A stretch of DNA of 64,000 nucleotides from Spisula solida (lineage: Eukaryota; Mollusca; Bivalvia; Venerida; Mactridae), in assembly GCA_947247005.1 (NCBI GenBank), contig OX365955.1, positions 4,846,001 to 4,910,000 of the forward strand, written 5' to 3'. Both the position numbers and the translations under genes were made by a program. Positions 9,301 to 19,160 of the stretch are shown here, piece after piece. The notes below the pieces were generated by a model. That model ran no database searches, was not told the DNA's origin, and saw only the letters and a program-made list of their open reading frames with translations. Numbering within the stretch: position 1 is the stretch's first letter; each line of letters starts with the position of its first letter.

Positions 9301-11502
9301 TACAGTGACGGGATAACAAAGGGAGTATTTCGAATTATACCCGGTCACGACACAAGAAGTTTCGACATAAGAAGAGTCGACTTTATACTTCACACCATAT
9401 TTAGACACAGTTGTCTTTCCTTGGTTTAAAGTTGCAAATATATTGTACCCTTTGAATACTCCATAGATTGCTCCTACATTTACCTGCTGTAAGTCATTAA
9501 CACTGTTCATTTTAGCAGTTCATCCACCATCGACTTCAATGTATGACCCTTATTCTCCGAGCTCTGGAGAACATAGAACTCATGAGGGGTACCTCTACAA
9601 GAAAGGGGCCTTATTAAAAGGTTGGAAACAAAGATGGTTTGTTCTAGACTCTATGAAACATCAGGTAAGTTCATTTTATGTGAGTTCTGGGCTCAAAATT
9701 ACTACCAATACTTACACTCAACACTCAAATATTGAAAATCAAATATAATAAGGTATTATTTGTCCTCGATTGAAAGTCTAGATTAGAAAAATGTGTCAAA
9801 ATATTATGCGAGTGTTGAAAAAAGCATTTTATACATATTCTTTTCCATTGTGTGCTATTCATGAGGTATAAATGTAATTATTGAATCTGAGTGCCACACT
9901 CAGCACTCAGACTGATAAATTACATTTATAGCTTACAAATACACAGAATTACACTATGAAATAAGTCAAAAATAATATTTAGTACCTATATTACATTATC
10001 ATGACTTCTTGTTCTAAAAGAATGTTGCTAAGAACCTCAAAAGAATGAATTTCAACATTTGAGTGCTGAGTGTAAGTATTTCTTGTAATTTCGGGGCCCT
10101 AGCATATAAATCAGAACTACTCTAAGCATTTACATCATATATCTAATCTTAGCACTCAGACCTAGGTATCACATGGCCTGTATAGTTACCCTGTTTGTGT
10201 GGGCCCACCTACTTGTTGTATGAATACCCAGGGACTTGCAGGATACCAGTAGTTGACCTAGGTATCACATGGCCTGTATGGTTTCACTGTTTGTGTGGGC
10301 CCACCTACTTGTTGTATGAATATACCCAGGGACTTGCAGGGTTCCAATAGCTTGATTGAATGTAGGTATTGCATATAATGTGTATTTACTGTTTCAGTTA
10401 CGTTGGTATGATTCGGTGGAAGACTGTACATCTAAGGGATTTATAGATCTGTCTGAAGTAGAGTTTGTTAAAGCAGTTGGTGGACGACATGTTCAAGGTG
10501 CTCCTAAAAAAGCGGATGAGAATGGTTTCTTCGAGGTGAGTAAAACTGCCTTATATGACATGGTTTAAGCCTAGGTCCCATTGAGGAATAAGACATTGGC
10601 GATGTTCTCCCGATTTCTTCCAATACCATCCGATCCATTACAATTCCTTCCTATATCACACATTATCTCATGACTTCCCTGAAGCTTCCCCTAGGCCAAG
10701 AGGGATCTGTTTCTGATGTCCTGATAGCACATTAATTGCAATTGGTAGTATATAGCCAAGGCAAAAATTGCTCAGTGGGACCTAGGCTTTCGCTGTTTTG
10801 CTTGTTACAAAGTATTACACCTCCACAAATTAAATTAGACTAGTATATTGGAGACTGTATACAGTCAGTCTGTAGCTTTTTCATGTCTGCACAAGCTCTC
10901 AGCAACCATTGCAAAGAATATTTAAGCCACATTATCTCTCTCAAGACCTTTTTTTTCCATCATCCAGTAAATAGACTAGTTACAAAGAATTAGGATATTT
11001 TTCACAAATGACCAATAATTGACGACAGAATGTTATATGTATCTGTCGAAATAGTATGACAAAAATCCCATTTTAGTAAAATGTATGGATGACAAAATAC
11101 TAATTTTGCAAGAGTTGCTTCCCTTAGATTATAAATTGTTTAAGGCCCAACGTGGCTTTAAGAATCTTTTCAAGAAGCTTTATTACCATAAGGAGATGTG
11201 CATATCCCTGTGGTGTTCCAGTTGGATGTTTTTGCACAAAATTACGGTCTTTTTATTTCATCTATACCAAAAAATTGACTCTAAACGTTTTTTATCAGAT
11301 TGTCTTTAAATTTTGTGACAATGTTTATGGGCATAATATCTCGGTCAAGTTACTCTTAGTTGATCTATGATATAGCTTCAACAAATATGTTACCGTTTGT
11401 ATATTACAGATGAAAACAACGCGGAGAATCTATCACTTTCTTGCCCCAGATCACAAGGTTGCTCAAGAATGGTTGAACAAAATCAACAGCTGCATACAAT
11501 AA
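35..11502 (+). CDS. Sbf: SET-binding factor / myotubularin-related protein 5/13, C-terminal 562 residues (8 exons)
   Basis: Spliced gene whose 5' part lies left of the window. Coding exons are 35-325, 1599-1907, 2647-2877, 4612-4921, 8266-8436, 9519-9664, 10398-10535 and 11410-11502. All have AG acceptors and GT donors, and phases match across every junction (1689 nt, 562 codons plus TAA). The order is myotubularin pseudophosphatase domain, short helical linker, C1 zinc finger, PH domain. I recognise the family from the DGWD P-loop remnant, the [18 protein letters not shown] segment and the final [11 protein letters not shown] strand. Known relatives are catalytically dead myotubularins that pair with active MTMR2-type phosphatases, carry an N-terminal DENN module and act in endosomal Rab and phosphoinositide control. 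Human SBF1/2 are about 1,850 to 1,890 residues, so roughly the last third is here. Introns are long and repeat-filled. Confidence 0.95.
535..1588. repeat. 66-bp minisatellite, about 16 units, with higher-order A-B-C-C pattern
   Basis: Tandem units of 66 bp sharing GTGTGCAGGAATGATGTTCT and GGGCTAGACTAACC. Units differ in the G-rich spacer (AGGGGGGTGGTGG, AAGGGGTGGTGG, ATGGGGTGGGGG), and these variants recur in the order A, B, C, C with a super-period near 265 bp over the first 8-9 units. The array fills the 3' end of an Sbf intron and stops about 10 bp short of the acceptor. The period is a multiple of 3, so the minus strand stays open; that is an artefact. Confidence 0.97.
1599..1907 (+). CDS. 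Sbf: Sbf exon: C-terminal half of the myotubularin domain
   Basis: 103 codons in phase 0, from TTTCAG|ATTCAC to GAAGCT|GTAAGT. It begins [20 protein letters not shown], matching the helix that follows the P-loop in myotubularins, and includes [14 protein letters not shown] and IWDYIDKHH. The acceptor lies directly beside the last unit of the 66-bp minisatellite, so repeat-derived DNA supplies the branch-point region. Confidence 0.95.
2647..2877 (+). CDS. Sbf: Sbf exon: end of phosphatase domain and linker
   Basis: 77 codons in phase 0, TTCCAG|GTGTTACG to [32 protein letters not shown] is the conserved closing segment of the SBF myotubularin domain. The rest is a polar, acidic linker ending in [12 protein letters not shown]. 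Confidence 0.94.
2939..3133. mobile_element. Short hAT-like inverted-repeat element, interrupted copy
   Basis: Starts CAGGGTACTGTTTTATCAAA and matches the left arm of the element at 12338-12840 for about 90 bp. The inverted counterpart TTGAACGTAAGT at 3123-3133 runs straight into the 16-bp satellite, so the right end was replaced by or is buried in the array. Confidence 0.6.
3131..4203. repeat. 16-bp minisatellite, about 65 units
   Basis: Tandem AGTCCTCAAGTGTAGT with frequent variants (CCTTGAGTG, CCTCGAGTG, CCTTCAGTG, CCTGTAGTG). A longer block of about 74 bp containing CCTCAATAGTAGTACTGTAG is repeated three times near 3765-3950. Variants cluster along the array, with TTCAGTG/TGTAGTG types only at the right end. 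Sits in an Sbf intron. Confidence 0.97.
4318..4575 (+). mobile_element. tRNA-derived SINE
   Basis: The head carries an A-box-like segment and a B box, GCGGGTTCGATCCC. The body contains CTTGCTAGACGCTCAGCATA, and the tail is TTTCACAATCTACC. Related sequence recurs at 37096-37280 and 39560-39780, which supports a dispersed family rather than a tRNA gene. Confidence 0.8.
4612..4921 (+). CDS. Sbf: Sbf exon: helical linker and first half of C1 domain
   Basis: 310 nt, enters in phase 0 and leaves in phase 1. [20 protein letters not shown] resembles the short amphipathic segment of human SBF1. The end supplies HRF, then [16 protein letters not shown], the first half of a C1 zinc finger. A partial copy of the 3' part of this exon recurs at 7059-7125. 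Confidence 0.93.
4959..7048. mobile_element. hAT-like element with nested repeat array
   Basis: Ends are inverted repeats: CAGGGTTCCCAC (4959-4970) and GTGGGTACCCTG (7037-7048), one mismatch, hAT-type. Subterminal GGTCAGGGAAAAGTCAGGGA repeats occur just inside both ends (4972-5090 and about 6976-7020). No transposase frame is present. Flanks GAATATTT / TATTTTGC do not form a clean 8-bp target duplication. An empty-site-like sequence is present at 7158-7180. The middle is occupied by the separate element at 5261-6916. Confidence 0.7.
5261..6916 (+). mobile_element. Non-autonomous element: stem-loop, (GTCC)n, then 10-11 tandem repeats of about 146 bp
   Basis: Starts with a stem-loop, AGCTCACCTGTCAC / GTGACAAGGTGAGCT (5263-5294), then GTCCGTCCGTCC. 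Next come 10-11 units of 144-147 bp marked by TCTAGGTCAAGTTCGATAT (about 5413, 5559, 5704, 5850, 5995, 6141, 6285, 6429, 6573, 6719, partial at 6865). It ends in the hairpin GGGCCCTTTGGGCCC followed by TCTTGT. The layout resembles bivalve pearl-type / Helentron-associated elements; that assignment is inference. Confidence 0.75.
7059..7125 (+). pseudogene. Partial duplicate of an Sbf C1-domain exon, open and with both splice sites
   Basis: Matches the 3' end of exon 4612-4921 and about 40 bp of its intron. It encodes [12 protein letters not shown] then [11 protein letters not shown] with no stop. An acceptor-like TATTTTGCAG precedes it and the donor ACAG|GTAAAA is identical to the parent. It enters in phase 0 and leaves in phase 1, exactly like the parent exon, so it could replace it, but it cannot be included together with it without a frame shift. 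It lacks the first zinc-ligand His. Expressed cassette or dead copy cannot be decided from sequence. Confidence 0.65.
7805..8092 (+). mobile_element. Non-autonomous (GTCC)n element, copy 1
   Basis: Begins with a stem-loop ATGCCCCCC ... GGGGAGGCAT around TATCGATA, then CCGTCCGTCCGTCC, a body ending in AGGGGGCATAAGCG, and a terminal hairpin GCGTTTATTGAACGC followed by AGTCTTGTT. A second copy in the same orientation lies at 16357-16645 and is nearly identical over about 285 bp. Confidence 0.85.
8266..8436 (+). CDS. Sbf: Sbf exon: second half of C1 domain
   Basis: 171 nt, phase 1 at both ends. Joined to the previous exon, the ligands are spaced H-X12-C-X2-C-X13-C-X2-C-X4-H-X2-C-X7-C, a complete canonical C1 (diacylglycerol/phorbol-ester type) zinc finger. 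A Ser/Thr-rich linker ([12 protein letters not shown]) follows. Human SBF1 lacks a recognisable C1 here as far as I know; I believe invertebrate orthologues have it. Lipid binding is inference. Confidence 0.93.
9178..9241. repeat. Direct tandem duplication of about 30 bp
   Basis: CAGCCTCATAACTTGGATGA occurs twice in tandem within an Sbf intron. Confidence 0.9.
9519..9664 (+). CDS. Sbf: Sbf exon: start of PH domain
   Basis: 146 nt, enters in phase 1 and leaves in phase 0 at [32 protein letters not shown] then VLD is the strand 1 / strand 2 signature of a PH domain, including the basic loop used for phosphoinositide contact in the family. Confidence 0.94.
9687..10097. mobile_element. Inverted-repeat element (MITE-like) in Sbf intron
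   Basis: Imperfect inverted arms of about 45 bp: ATACTTACACTCAACACTCA near 9708 is answered by TGAGTGCTGAGTGTAAGTAT near 10060, with outer GGGCTCAAAATTAC / GTAATTTCGGGGCCC. A second palindrome, TGAGTGCCACACTCAGCACT, lies in the middle. No reading frame. Confidence 0.75.
10160..10352. repeat. Two tandem copies of a 96-98 bp sequence
   Basis: Both start GACCTAGGTATCACATGGCC, share GTGTGGGCCCACCTACTTGT and end near CAGGGACTTGCAGG; about 90% identical. Confidence 0.95.
10398..10535 (+). CDS. Sbf: Sbf exon: middle of PH domain
   Basis: 46 codons in phase 0. [20 protein letters not shown] continues the PH fold, and [13 protein letters not shown] matches the corresponding segment of SBF1/2. Confidence 0.94.
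10935..11135. repeat. Dispersed repeat, copy 1
   Basis: Shares CATCCAGTAAATAGACTA, TTTTTCACAAATGAC and TACTAATTTTGCAA in the same order and orientation with 48095-48300, about 80% identical. Lies in the last Sbf intron. Type unknown. Confidence 0.8.
11410..11502 (+). CDS. Sbf: Sbf terminal coding exon
   Basis: 30 codons plus [23 protein letters not shown] is the last PH strand and the C-terminal helix with its invariant Trp; the protein ends NKINSCIQ. Confidence 0.94.
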   Translation: MKTTRRIYHFLAPDHKVAQEWLNKINSCIQ

Positions 11503-12337
11503 CATGAAGAAGAGATCTAGTGTACAGATAAACTTGTTGTTGATAGTGGAGTACAGTGTACTAACCTGGTCCGATCCAGAGTACAGTATCTACATACATT
11601 ACAGTTGGCTCGGACACAATGTGTGATATTCATACAAAACCTGGAGGTCGGTTCTTGGCGTGAACTTGTGACGTGTTGGTGTGACGTGTCGGTGTGACAT
11701 GATGTGTGGGGCCTTGATGCAAACATGACAATTAAGTTTCGAGATGTGATAATCTTAATGCAATATCCCCCGTTCTTCCATAGTACAGTAATAGTGTACA
11801 AACACATGTATCTGACAAATATGTGTATCTGACATGCCTATATTTTATACTCACAACTCTCAGTATTGCTGTGTGCATGCAAAACAAGGCTAACTGCTTC
11901 TATATTTACTCAAAGATAGCCTAGTCTTGCTTTCACTCTGGCAATAATTGTCTACAAAACAGATCACTTATTGGCAAGAATGTTACGTGTATGTAACTTC
12001 ACTTATTGGCCGGAATGATTTCTGTTCAACATTAACCTACTGCATGATGATACTACTAGAGTCACATGACATCACATGACCTGCGTACGGTATACTGTAT
12101 ACAGATATACTCCTGTACGTGACTTAGTTACTGTGTAAAAGAAGAGGACGTAACGGGGAAACCTTTGCTAAATATAGCAATAACAATATCATAGTGTTTG
12201 TTAAGTTAGAAGTTTGTACTAGAATTGTAACGTATATGTTGTGAAGTTTAGATTGAACTAGATCCTGAAATCTCATGTTATAGCATTTATGATACCCTGA
12301 ATTCATTATTTAATTTATCATAGTATGTGGTAGACAA
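11503..12337. other. Sbf 3' flank / probable 3' UTR
   Basis: Follows the Sbf stop codon. Presumed untranslated region and downstream DNA; no convincing polyadenylation site could be chosen and no gene was recognised. Confidence 0.5.
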
Positions 12338-12840
12338 CAGGGCACTGTTTTATCAAAGCACTTACCGAAATTCTAAACTTACGCTCAAATTTAAATTCCA
12401 TATAATGCTTTTATAACTACTAATATATGGGACAGATAGGGTTTGTAGGAGTTCATTATACCCCCGCATAACGAGTTGTTAGGGGGGTATACTGGATTCA
12501 GCTTGTCTGTCTGTCGGTCTGTCTGTAGACGCATTCTTGTGAACGCGACTCCTCCTACAGCTTTGGCAGGATTTCGCTTAAACTTTCACAGATGAACAAC
12601 CTTAACATATAGATGTGCATGAAGAAAGGAATTTGCGCTGCGATGAATTTTGTCAGAACTATGGCCCTTTGCCGGCGGGGTATATTAGTCTGCCAAATGG
12701 CGACAGCTCTAGTTAACTCAATCATTGTTTATAATATAGATCCCTTTACCACAATTTGCAGTTGTTCAAATATTTTAACGAAATTAAATTTGAAAGTAAA
12801 TTTAAGGTTTTCTTAAGTGCTTTGATAAAGCAGAACCCTG
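12338..12840. mobile_element. hAT-like inverted-repeat element with a nested (GTCT)n element
   Basis: Arms CAGGGCACTGTTTTATCAAA (12338) and TTTGATAAAGCAGAACCCTG (ends 12840) extend about 55 bp with mismatches. The left arm is shared with the copy at 2939. The interior holds the separate element 12457-12716. No clean target duplication. Confidence 0.75.
12457..12716 (+). mobile_element. Non-autonomous (GTCT)n stem-loop element
   Basis: Begins with a stem-loop TATACCCCC ... GGGGGGTATA (12457-12492), then TGTCTGTCTGTCGGTCTGTC, a body of about 150 bp with GGGGTATATTAGT (echoing the start), and ends near CTCTAGTT. Same plan as 5261-6916 and 7805-8092 but a different sequence family. Confidence 0.7.
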
Positions 12841-13079
12841 GTTTGGATGACTGTACCTGTGTTTTAGATGTTGGAAGATACTGTCAACACTTGCTATAAT
12901 GACCACAATTATTCCCTTGTTATTGTTCATAGCAGGCCTGATTTCGGGTTTTGAATTCGGAATGTTCCTTCTTTGTTTAAAGTGAAAAAGAGTTTCAAGC
13001 TTTGAAACTGTGGTTCTCAGGCTTGAAAATGATTGCTAATTACCAGGCCTGTCATTGTTTTGAGTGTATTATTACAGTA

Positions 13080-13265
13080 AAATCTCCTCAATAATAAGAC
13101 CACCTCAAAATTTAAGACCATCTCAAAGTTCAGACCATAACTCTCAAGGCAGGTCTCATTGGTTTAGTCTTTGATCAACCTAAAAACAGTAAGACCAACT
13201 CACTAAAAACGTTCTCTTTAAAGGGTTCTTCCATTTAATTGTTTAAGGCATGACTTTACTGTATA
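13080..13265. repeat. Dispersed repeat rich in AAGACCACCTC
   Basis: AGTAAAATCTCCTCAATAAT then AAGACCACCTC and inverted GGTCTCATTGGTTTAGTCTT; a related piece occurs at 51590-51665. Otherwise unrecognised. Confidence 0.5.
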
Positions 13266-13792
13266 CCAGTACAGCATCATTTTGCTGTGACCAAAGAACC
13301 TGTTTGATGATTATAGGGTATTTTGAGGCATCAAAGTTCTACTTTACTTGTATATTGAATTTGAATATGGAAATTTGTAACCACCAGGCATGTGTCTGTA
13401 AAACATTGTATAACTAGTGGTCAGTGTAACATGTGATGACTGTATGAACGCCACAACCCCACCTCATGGTTAAACTGTCAAGTTTGTATTTATATTTATT
13501 TCTGCTGTTGTAGTGTATGTGAAATGTGTAGGTCTCCGGTTGAGAGGTGGTTACTTGAAGATGATATTGATAATCTTGTTTCAAGGGAGGTCACTCTGGA
13601 GATGTTAGATGGTATGATTTCCTGAAAAGATGTATTGTTCAAAAACACTAATTATTCCTCATCCCAGGCCTATCGAAGGAACAACTACATATACTTGAAT
13701 GTTATACTGTCTTGTTCTGTATGATTCATGCATTATAAACAGTAGTTATGTGCAATAGGTGTCCGGTGTACAATTTCATCAAACTGATAAAC

Positions 13793-14065
13793 AACATTTG
13801 ATAAATTACCTCCCTTGAATAGACTCATTAGAACATTTGATAAATTACCTCCGTTGAACAGACTCATTAAAATATTGAAGAATTTACTGCGCTGGAAGAG
13901 ACTCATTAAAACTTTTAATAATTATCTCCCTTGAATAGACTCATTAAAACATTTGATAAATTACCTCCCTTGAATAAAATCATTAAAACATTTCATAAAT
14001 TATGTCCCTTTTATAGACTCTTTAGAACATTTGATAATTTTGTCCAAGTGTCTTGTTTAAACCCT
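13793..14065. repeat. Degenerate tandem repeat of about 40-46 bp, six units
   Basis: Repeats of ACATTTGATAAATTACCTCC ... TTGAATAGACTCATTA with increasing divergence to the right. Confidence 0.85.
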
Positions 14066-14338
14066 TGTTAAATTACTTCCGTTTGATTGATTCATCTCAA
14101 GAGTCTGTACTAAGAATGATAAATTGCCTCCCTTGAATAAGATCATACTGCCTCTCCTATATAGAGTCGTTAATATAACTCATAACATTGGCTCATACAT
14201 CTAGAGTGCTTTCACATTGATAATTCAGATAGACTCATCATGACATTTTCATCATTAGGTAGTACCAATTCATGTTATTGTATTTCATTTATTGTAGAAA
14301 TATGACAGGGTTATTTGAGATCAATTATTTACATTTGC

Positions 14339-14607
14339 AGGGCTGTCCATATTCCTAATTAATCTGGATTTACAGATTTATCTATCCTGAAAGAGCTTTG
14401 ATTTCTGAAAAAAATAAAAGTTGTTTGATTAAAATATCTCAATAAATGGCAAAGTTATGGTCAATTTTATCCGCTCTGAAATATTTTCTTCAATGTAAAC
14501 TGAATTAAATATGGAAAAAATGTGGTTGAAGGCCTCTTGTTTGGCAACAATTGTCGACCGCATTTGATTTTCAGGATTTTTAATTTGATTCTGTTGACAC
14601 CCCTGCA
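14339..14607. mobile_element. hAT-like MITE, copy 1
   Basis: Bounded by CAGGGCTGTCCATATTCC and TTTGATTCTGTTGACACCCCTG. Interior matches 21346-21606, for example GGCCTCTTGTTTGGCAA in both. About 265 bp, no reading frame. Confidence 0.75.
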
Positions 14608-14609
14608 TT

Positions 14610-16110
14610 TATGACTGCTAGGTAAATGTTGTTCATCTCATATTGTGCCGGATGTGCTCTCTCAATCATTCAAACCATTATTCAAATTGTTAATGTTAAA
14701 CATGTTATATATTAATGGGCAGGCATTGTGCAGCTTACTGCTACATATAAATATAAATCAACTTCTTGTTTGAGAACACACTGTGCTAAATAATCAGTGA
14801 TATTTGTACGCATCAGATTTTGTGTATTTTTTTCGTAAAAAATTATGAAATGAAAAATTTATTATGGTACTAAAATACAATAAATTCAAGGATTTGAAAA
14901 GAAAATTTAAAAAAAGTATTTGTTAGGCATTTTTGGTCAAATTGTTTTGGAAAATCACAAAAAATGATGCCAAGGAATAAAAAATGATTTTACTGTAGCT
15001 ACAAAATTTCTCTAACTTTAATATTTGAGTATTTCGGTTGTTGATATAGATGTATAGTGTATGCAAGTTTGTTAATGACTTGTCTAGAACCTTGGCAGCT
15101 ATGTCATTATTTTATTTCTAACTCGCCACTTTGAAGCTATTGTTTTTGTACAGCATACACATGTCCAAGTCTTGCTTGTTTTATGCTAGTTCTAGTACAT
15201 ACCTTATTTGCTATTGTGTAGCATTATAAATTGTTATTAACTATCTTAATAGATGGATGGGAGATTTTGAAAGTTCATCTTAATAGATGGAAGGGAGATT
15301 TTGAAAGTTCTGAAAAGTCAGGTATTTTTGGGAGCCAATATTTTGCGAATTTTAGTTTCAAGGGTTTTCCCATAGTAAAATGCTCTGAAATTTTCACTTT
15401 TCGGTTTTGTCGAAAGATTTTAAGAGAACAATATCTATCATCTGATGCTTTTATTACTGATTTCTTATGATTGTATTTAACTATGACCCATTAAATAACA
15501 ATTGATATAGTAAACTATTGTGCTATTGGTGTATTGGCTTATACATTGATTTGAGCAAAATATTTGACTTTACTGTAGTATAATTGTCACTTGTATACGT
15601 TGCAATTTCATTAAAATCAGATCCTAACATTTGCTCCATTCCTGTGCGCTCTTAGAGATCTGACTACACTCTGTATGAGGTCATGTTCAAATAACCTCTC
15701 TGGCGCACAATGACGTCATGTAGCCTCGGCAGTGTTTCACTGCACTTTCAGATTTGTGAAAGAAGCGATTTGATTGGTTGACTTAAAGTTCACAGTGACT
15801 TGAACCCATAGGGAGTGTCGTCAGATCCTATATCTGCGTAAAGTAGTGAAGCGTAATAAGGGACTGATTTTAATGAAATTGTATACTTTGTTTTTATTCT
15901 TTACGATCTTGAAATACTTAACCATCTTGAAATGTGAAAACCGAGATTATTTTATTATATATTTGTGTTATATTCCCTAACTGCCATAGTCTGGTATGCA
16001 ATTTGTTTGTTGTTTGTTTTCTATTCATATAAATACTGATGTCTGTCTGTCATCAACTAAATGTTCTGCTTAATTCTAGAAATTAATTTTTGTTGCCAGG
16101 TTTTACTCTA
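14610..16110. other. Intergenic DNA, nothing recognised
   Basis: AT-rich sequence with short non-homologous frames. 15244-15303 has a local duplication (AATAGATGGxxGGGAGATTT). No exon, RNA gene or clear element seen. Confidence 0.6.
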
Positions 16111-16112
16111 TA

Positions 16113-16320
16113 ATACTGTAAACCAATTTACTTTCACAAATACTAACTTTCGCATTTTGCTGATCGTCCGCATATTCGTGACTGCAAATTTTCGCATTTT
16201 TAAGTTTCTGGCAATGTCCATATAAATGTTTTTAGCACTTTTGCGGCGACTTAATTTCACAAAATTCTACCTCTCGCAAACTCCACGAAATTAAATTGTG
16301 CGAAATAGTTTCTTGGTTTG
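16113..16320. repeat. TACTGTAAA / TTTCGC-type dispersed repeat
   Basis: Starts TACTGTAAACC and contains ACTTTCGCATTTTGC, CACGAAATTAAATTG. Similar material occurs at 17950-18163, 49640-49745, 61430-61647 and 62758-62850. Confidence 0.5.
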
Positions 16321-16356
16321 CAGTAGTATACAATTTTGCTGACATGGGTCTTTTTT

Positions 16357-16645
16357 ATGCCCCCGTATCGATAGATCGGGAGGCATATAGTGATGCACCT
16401 GTCCGTCCGTCCGTCCGTTCGTCCGTCCGTCCTGGTTAACCCAAATTGACCGTTTCTTCTAGCATCATTATGGCTTGCTACAAAGCTTCCAAACTTGCAT
16501 GGATGTTGTGTATGAACACTCTCCACACGCCTGTACCACCTAACCCCATTTTGACCTTCACCTTGACCTAATTTTGGACTTAGACTTATTTATGGACAAG
16601 GCTTCCACAGGGGGCATAAGCGTTTATTGAACGCAGTCTTGTTTC
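16357..16645 (+). mobile_element. Non-autonomous (GTCC)n element, copy 2
   Basis: Near-identical to 7805-8092: stem-loop ATGCCCCCG ... GGGAGGCAT, (GTCC)n with a GTTC interruption, the same body, terminal hairpin GCGTTTATTGAACGC and AGTCTTGTT. Confidence 0.88.
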
Positions 16646-17084
16646 TGTATTTTTATTGTGAATGTTTTTATGACATTGAAGAACCTTACTGATGTATGAA
16701 TGCTGCAACATGTGTGATGTTCAGATAAACTCATAATTGATAGGTTGACTTGCGATCATAGTATTATATCTCCTACATTATTAATATAGTGGGGGAGATA
16801 TATTGTCAGAAAGTTTAGTTTGGATGATTTTGCTGGAGTTATGACCCCTTGTGGGAGACATACGTTTTTGTGTAAATAAATGCTGCTAGTTTGATTTGAT
16901 AAAGACGTTATCATATGTCTCATTTGACAGAAAAATGTGTTCATTTGCCATAAACACTGTTTTAAAGTGGCAATCCATGACATCTTATTAGGATTAGAAC
17001 AAAATTTATGAATTTTTTATTATCAAATTAATATTATGTTAGAACAAATTTATGTGATTATTGTGACGAGGACAAGGTACAAAT

Positions 17085-17312
17085 AATAATCCGGAAGAAT
17101 AATAGGAAGAATGAACTTTTCTGCAGAAAATAAAAAGTAATTTGCTGAAAAAAAAATCAAAGTTATGGTCATTTAAATTTGATCAGCAGAATTTTAACAA
17201 TAGAACAATGTTTGAGCTAAATCTTGGCGTGGAAGTGTTTGCGAGTGACACTCGAAACAGACTTGCAACTCATTTTCAGGATTGGGCATTATGCCTCAGT
17301 AAGAACCCCTGT
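17085..17312. mobile_element. hAT-like dispersed element, copy 1
   Basis: Shares GGAAGAATGAACTTTTCTGC, AACAATAGAACAATGTTTGA and ATTTTCAGGATTGGGxATTATG with 22051-22302. The right end AAGAACCCCTG corresponds to the second copy's AGGACCCCTG. Confidence 0.7.
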
Positions 17313-17949
17313 ATGGTGAGGTTGCGCTGTATGAACATACATTTTCGTACCTCCAATAGTACATAGAAATCATTATATGTATATTATTTGCATTTGTCTG
17401 TATTTGAGTCATAGGTATCTGTATCAGTGATATTAAAAGAATTTTTAAAAATGCTGAAATTTGAATTCTGCTGTTTTTTTAAAAAAAAAAGTTCTTATCA
17501 ATGGTACAGTTACCTGTGATTTGATTATGGGGAAAAAAGAAATATACCATAGAAACCTACATCATACATCGTTTACTCTCGGCTTCATTAAACTGATTGA
17601 TCTCTCGGACATGTTTTACTTAATCAGTCGATCGTTCATCCAGCCATGATCATAAAAATTGTTCTTACATGATTTTCTCATCCAAAATCACCCACTTGTT
17701 GCTTGAATGCATAATTTTGTGTAACTTATGTATAATAAAATATGTAAACATCATAATTTGGCTACCATCTCTCCATGGATATCATACATTTCTTATATAC
17801 ATTATATAGAACAGTTTGAAAATGTTGTACAGAGTTAGCTCCCCCTGATAATATTAAATAATTATATTTCATTGTATATTTTCATGTTACTATGTGTGTT
17901 GAAATATTTTTCGGGCATATTAACTTACCTGTGTAATTTGTAATTTACA

Positions 17950-18163
17950 TACTGTAAACTCAGAATTTTTGTGAGCGGTTAATTTTCACTAATTGCGAAG
18001 TAATTCATTTTGTGAACATTTATGTTTGTGACCTTATGCAGCAACAGTATAATGCACAAGAAGACTTTTCTGGAGTTTAAAAATTGCAAACACTCGATAT
18101 CGCAAAGCATTTTTTTATGAATTCGCAGAATTTTGACCTCGCGAAAATATGTGATTTTACAGG
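17950..18163. mobile_element. MITE-like element with CTGTAAA ends
   Basis: TACTGTAAACTCAGAATTTT at the left is answered by CGCGAAAATATGTGATTTTACAGG (reverse-complement ends) at the right. The interior has CGCAAAGCA and GCGGTTAATTTTCAC. Confidence 0.6.
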
Positions 18164-18913
18164 TGTTAGCTGTTTACATGCTCGTATTTGTTTTTGTCAC
18201 AAATGGCATTTGTTGGACTTTGAATTTGCATTTAATTCTTTTTGTTAGTAACTTGTTGAGCCTTAGAACTTGTATTAACGTCTCTATACCTCAAACTTAG
18301 TGATAAAATGGCCGATTTGTAGTTTGCGAAAAAGTGACAATAATTTTATTTTTATACGTCGCAAAATTTGTGTTCTTTCCTGTTTTGAGGGAGAACATAT
18401 ATAGGTCTGGTATTATTCAGGCTTGTGCCTAATTTCAGGATTTTAAATACTGAATTTTCCTTCTTTGTCTATTATGAAAAGTCAGTGTTTCAGACTTGAG
18501 AATGATTGGTAATTACCAGGCCTGCATATAACTACAACCTTGCAGTCAGTTTGTGCATCTATCCTGTATCAACGTTTCTCTACAACCACTGACCCAGTAC
18601 AGCAACTGACTGGTAAAATCTAGAAAATAGAATTAACTGATAAGCATATTAGATCAGTGCAGGTAGTATAGTTTCAGGTTTGGGTGATCTGTAATGTTCA
18701 TACAGGGTAACAAATTTAGTGTGGCAATATATGGCAGTAAAACAAAAAAGAATAGGACTGAACAACTGGTATTGTGAGTCATTTCTTGTCCTTAAATGGA
18801 TTTTATCCATTTCAATGTGCATTATGTCTCCCACTGCTCAGTCTGAATGGATGTCACAAAGTTTATCCACGTTTGTTCCACTGGTCTGATTTCAATGAAA
18901 CTTCACATGAATA

Positions 18914-19160
18914 CTGTATTACCTCGAATAACCCCCCCCCCCCCTAATAAACGCCCCTCCCCCTACCATTTTTAATGAAACAAATGTGTTGATTTGTGGT
19001 TTAATCTATGGATAATCAGTATGCACACATGATTCACTTAAAATTATAGTACATAACAAGACGTTTTCTCAAAAATTATAGTACATAGTAAGACTTTTTT
19101 GAGAACAGGACCCTCAAATTGCTTCGCCCCCGGGGCATTTATTCGAGGGAATATGGTACT
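18914..19160. mobile_element. Inverted-repeat element with C-rich end
   Basis: GTATTACCTCGAATAA followed by a run of 14 C at the left, answered by CCCCCGGGGCATTTATTCGA and GGGAATATGGTAC at the right; about 245 bp. A short direct repeat ACAAGACGTTTTCTC/AGTAAGACTTTTTTG lies inside. Confidence 0.65.
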
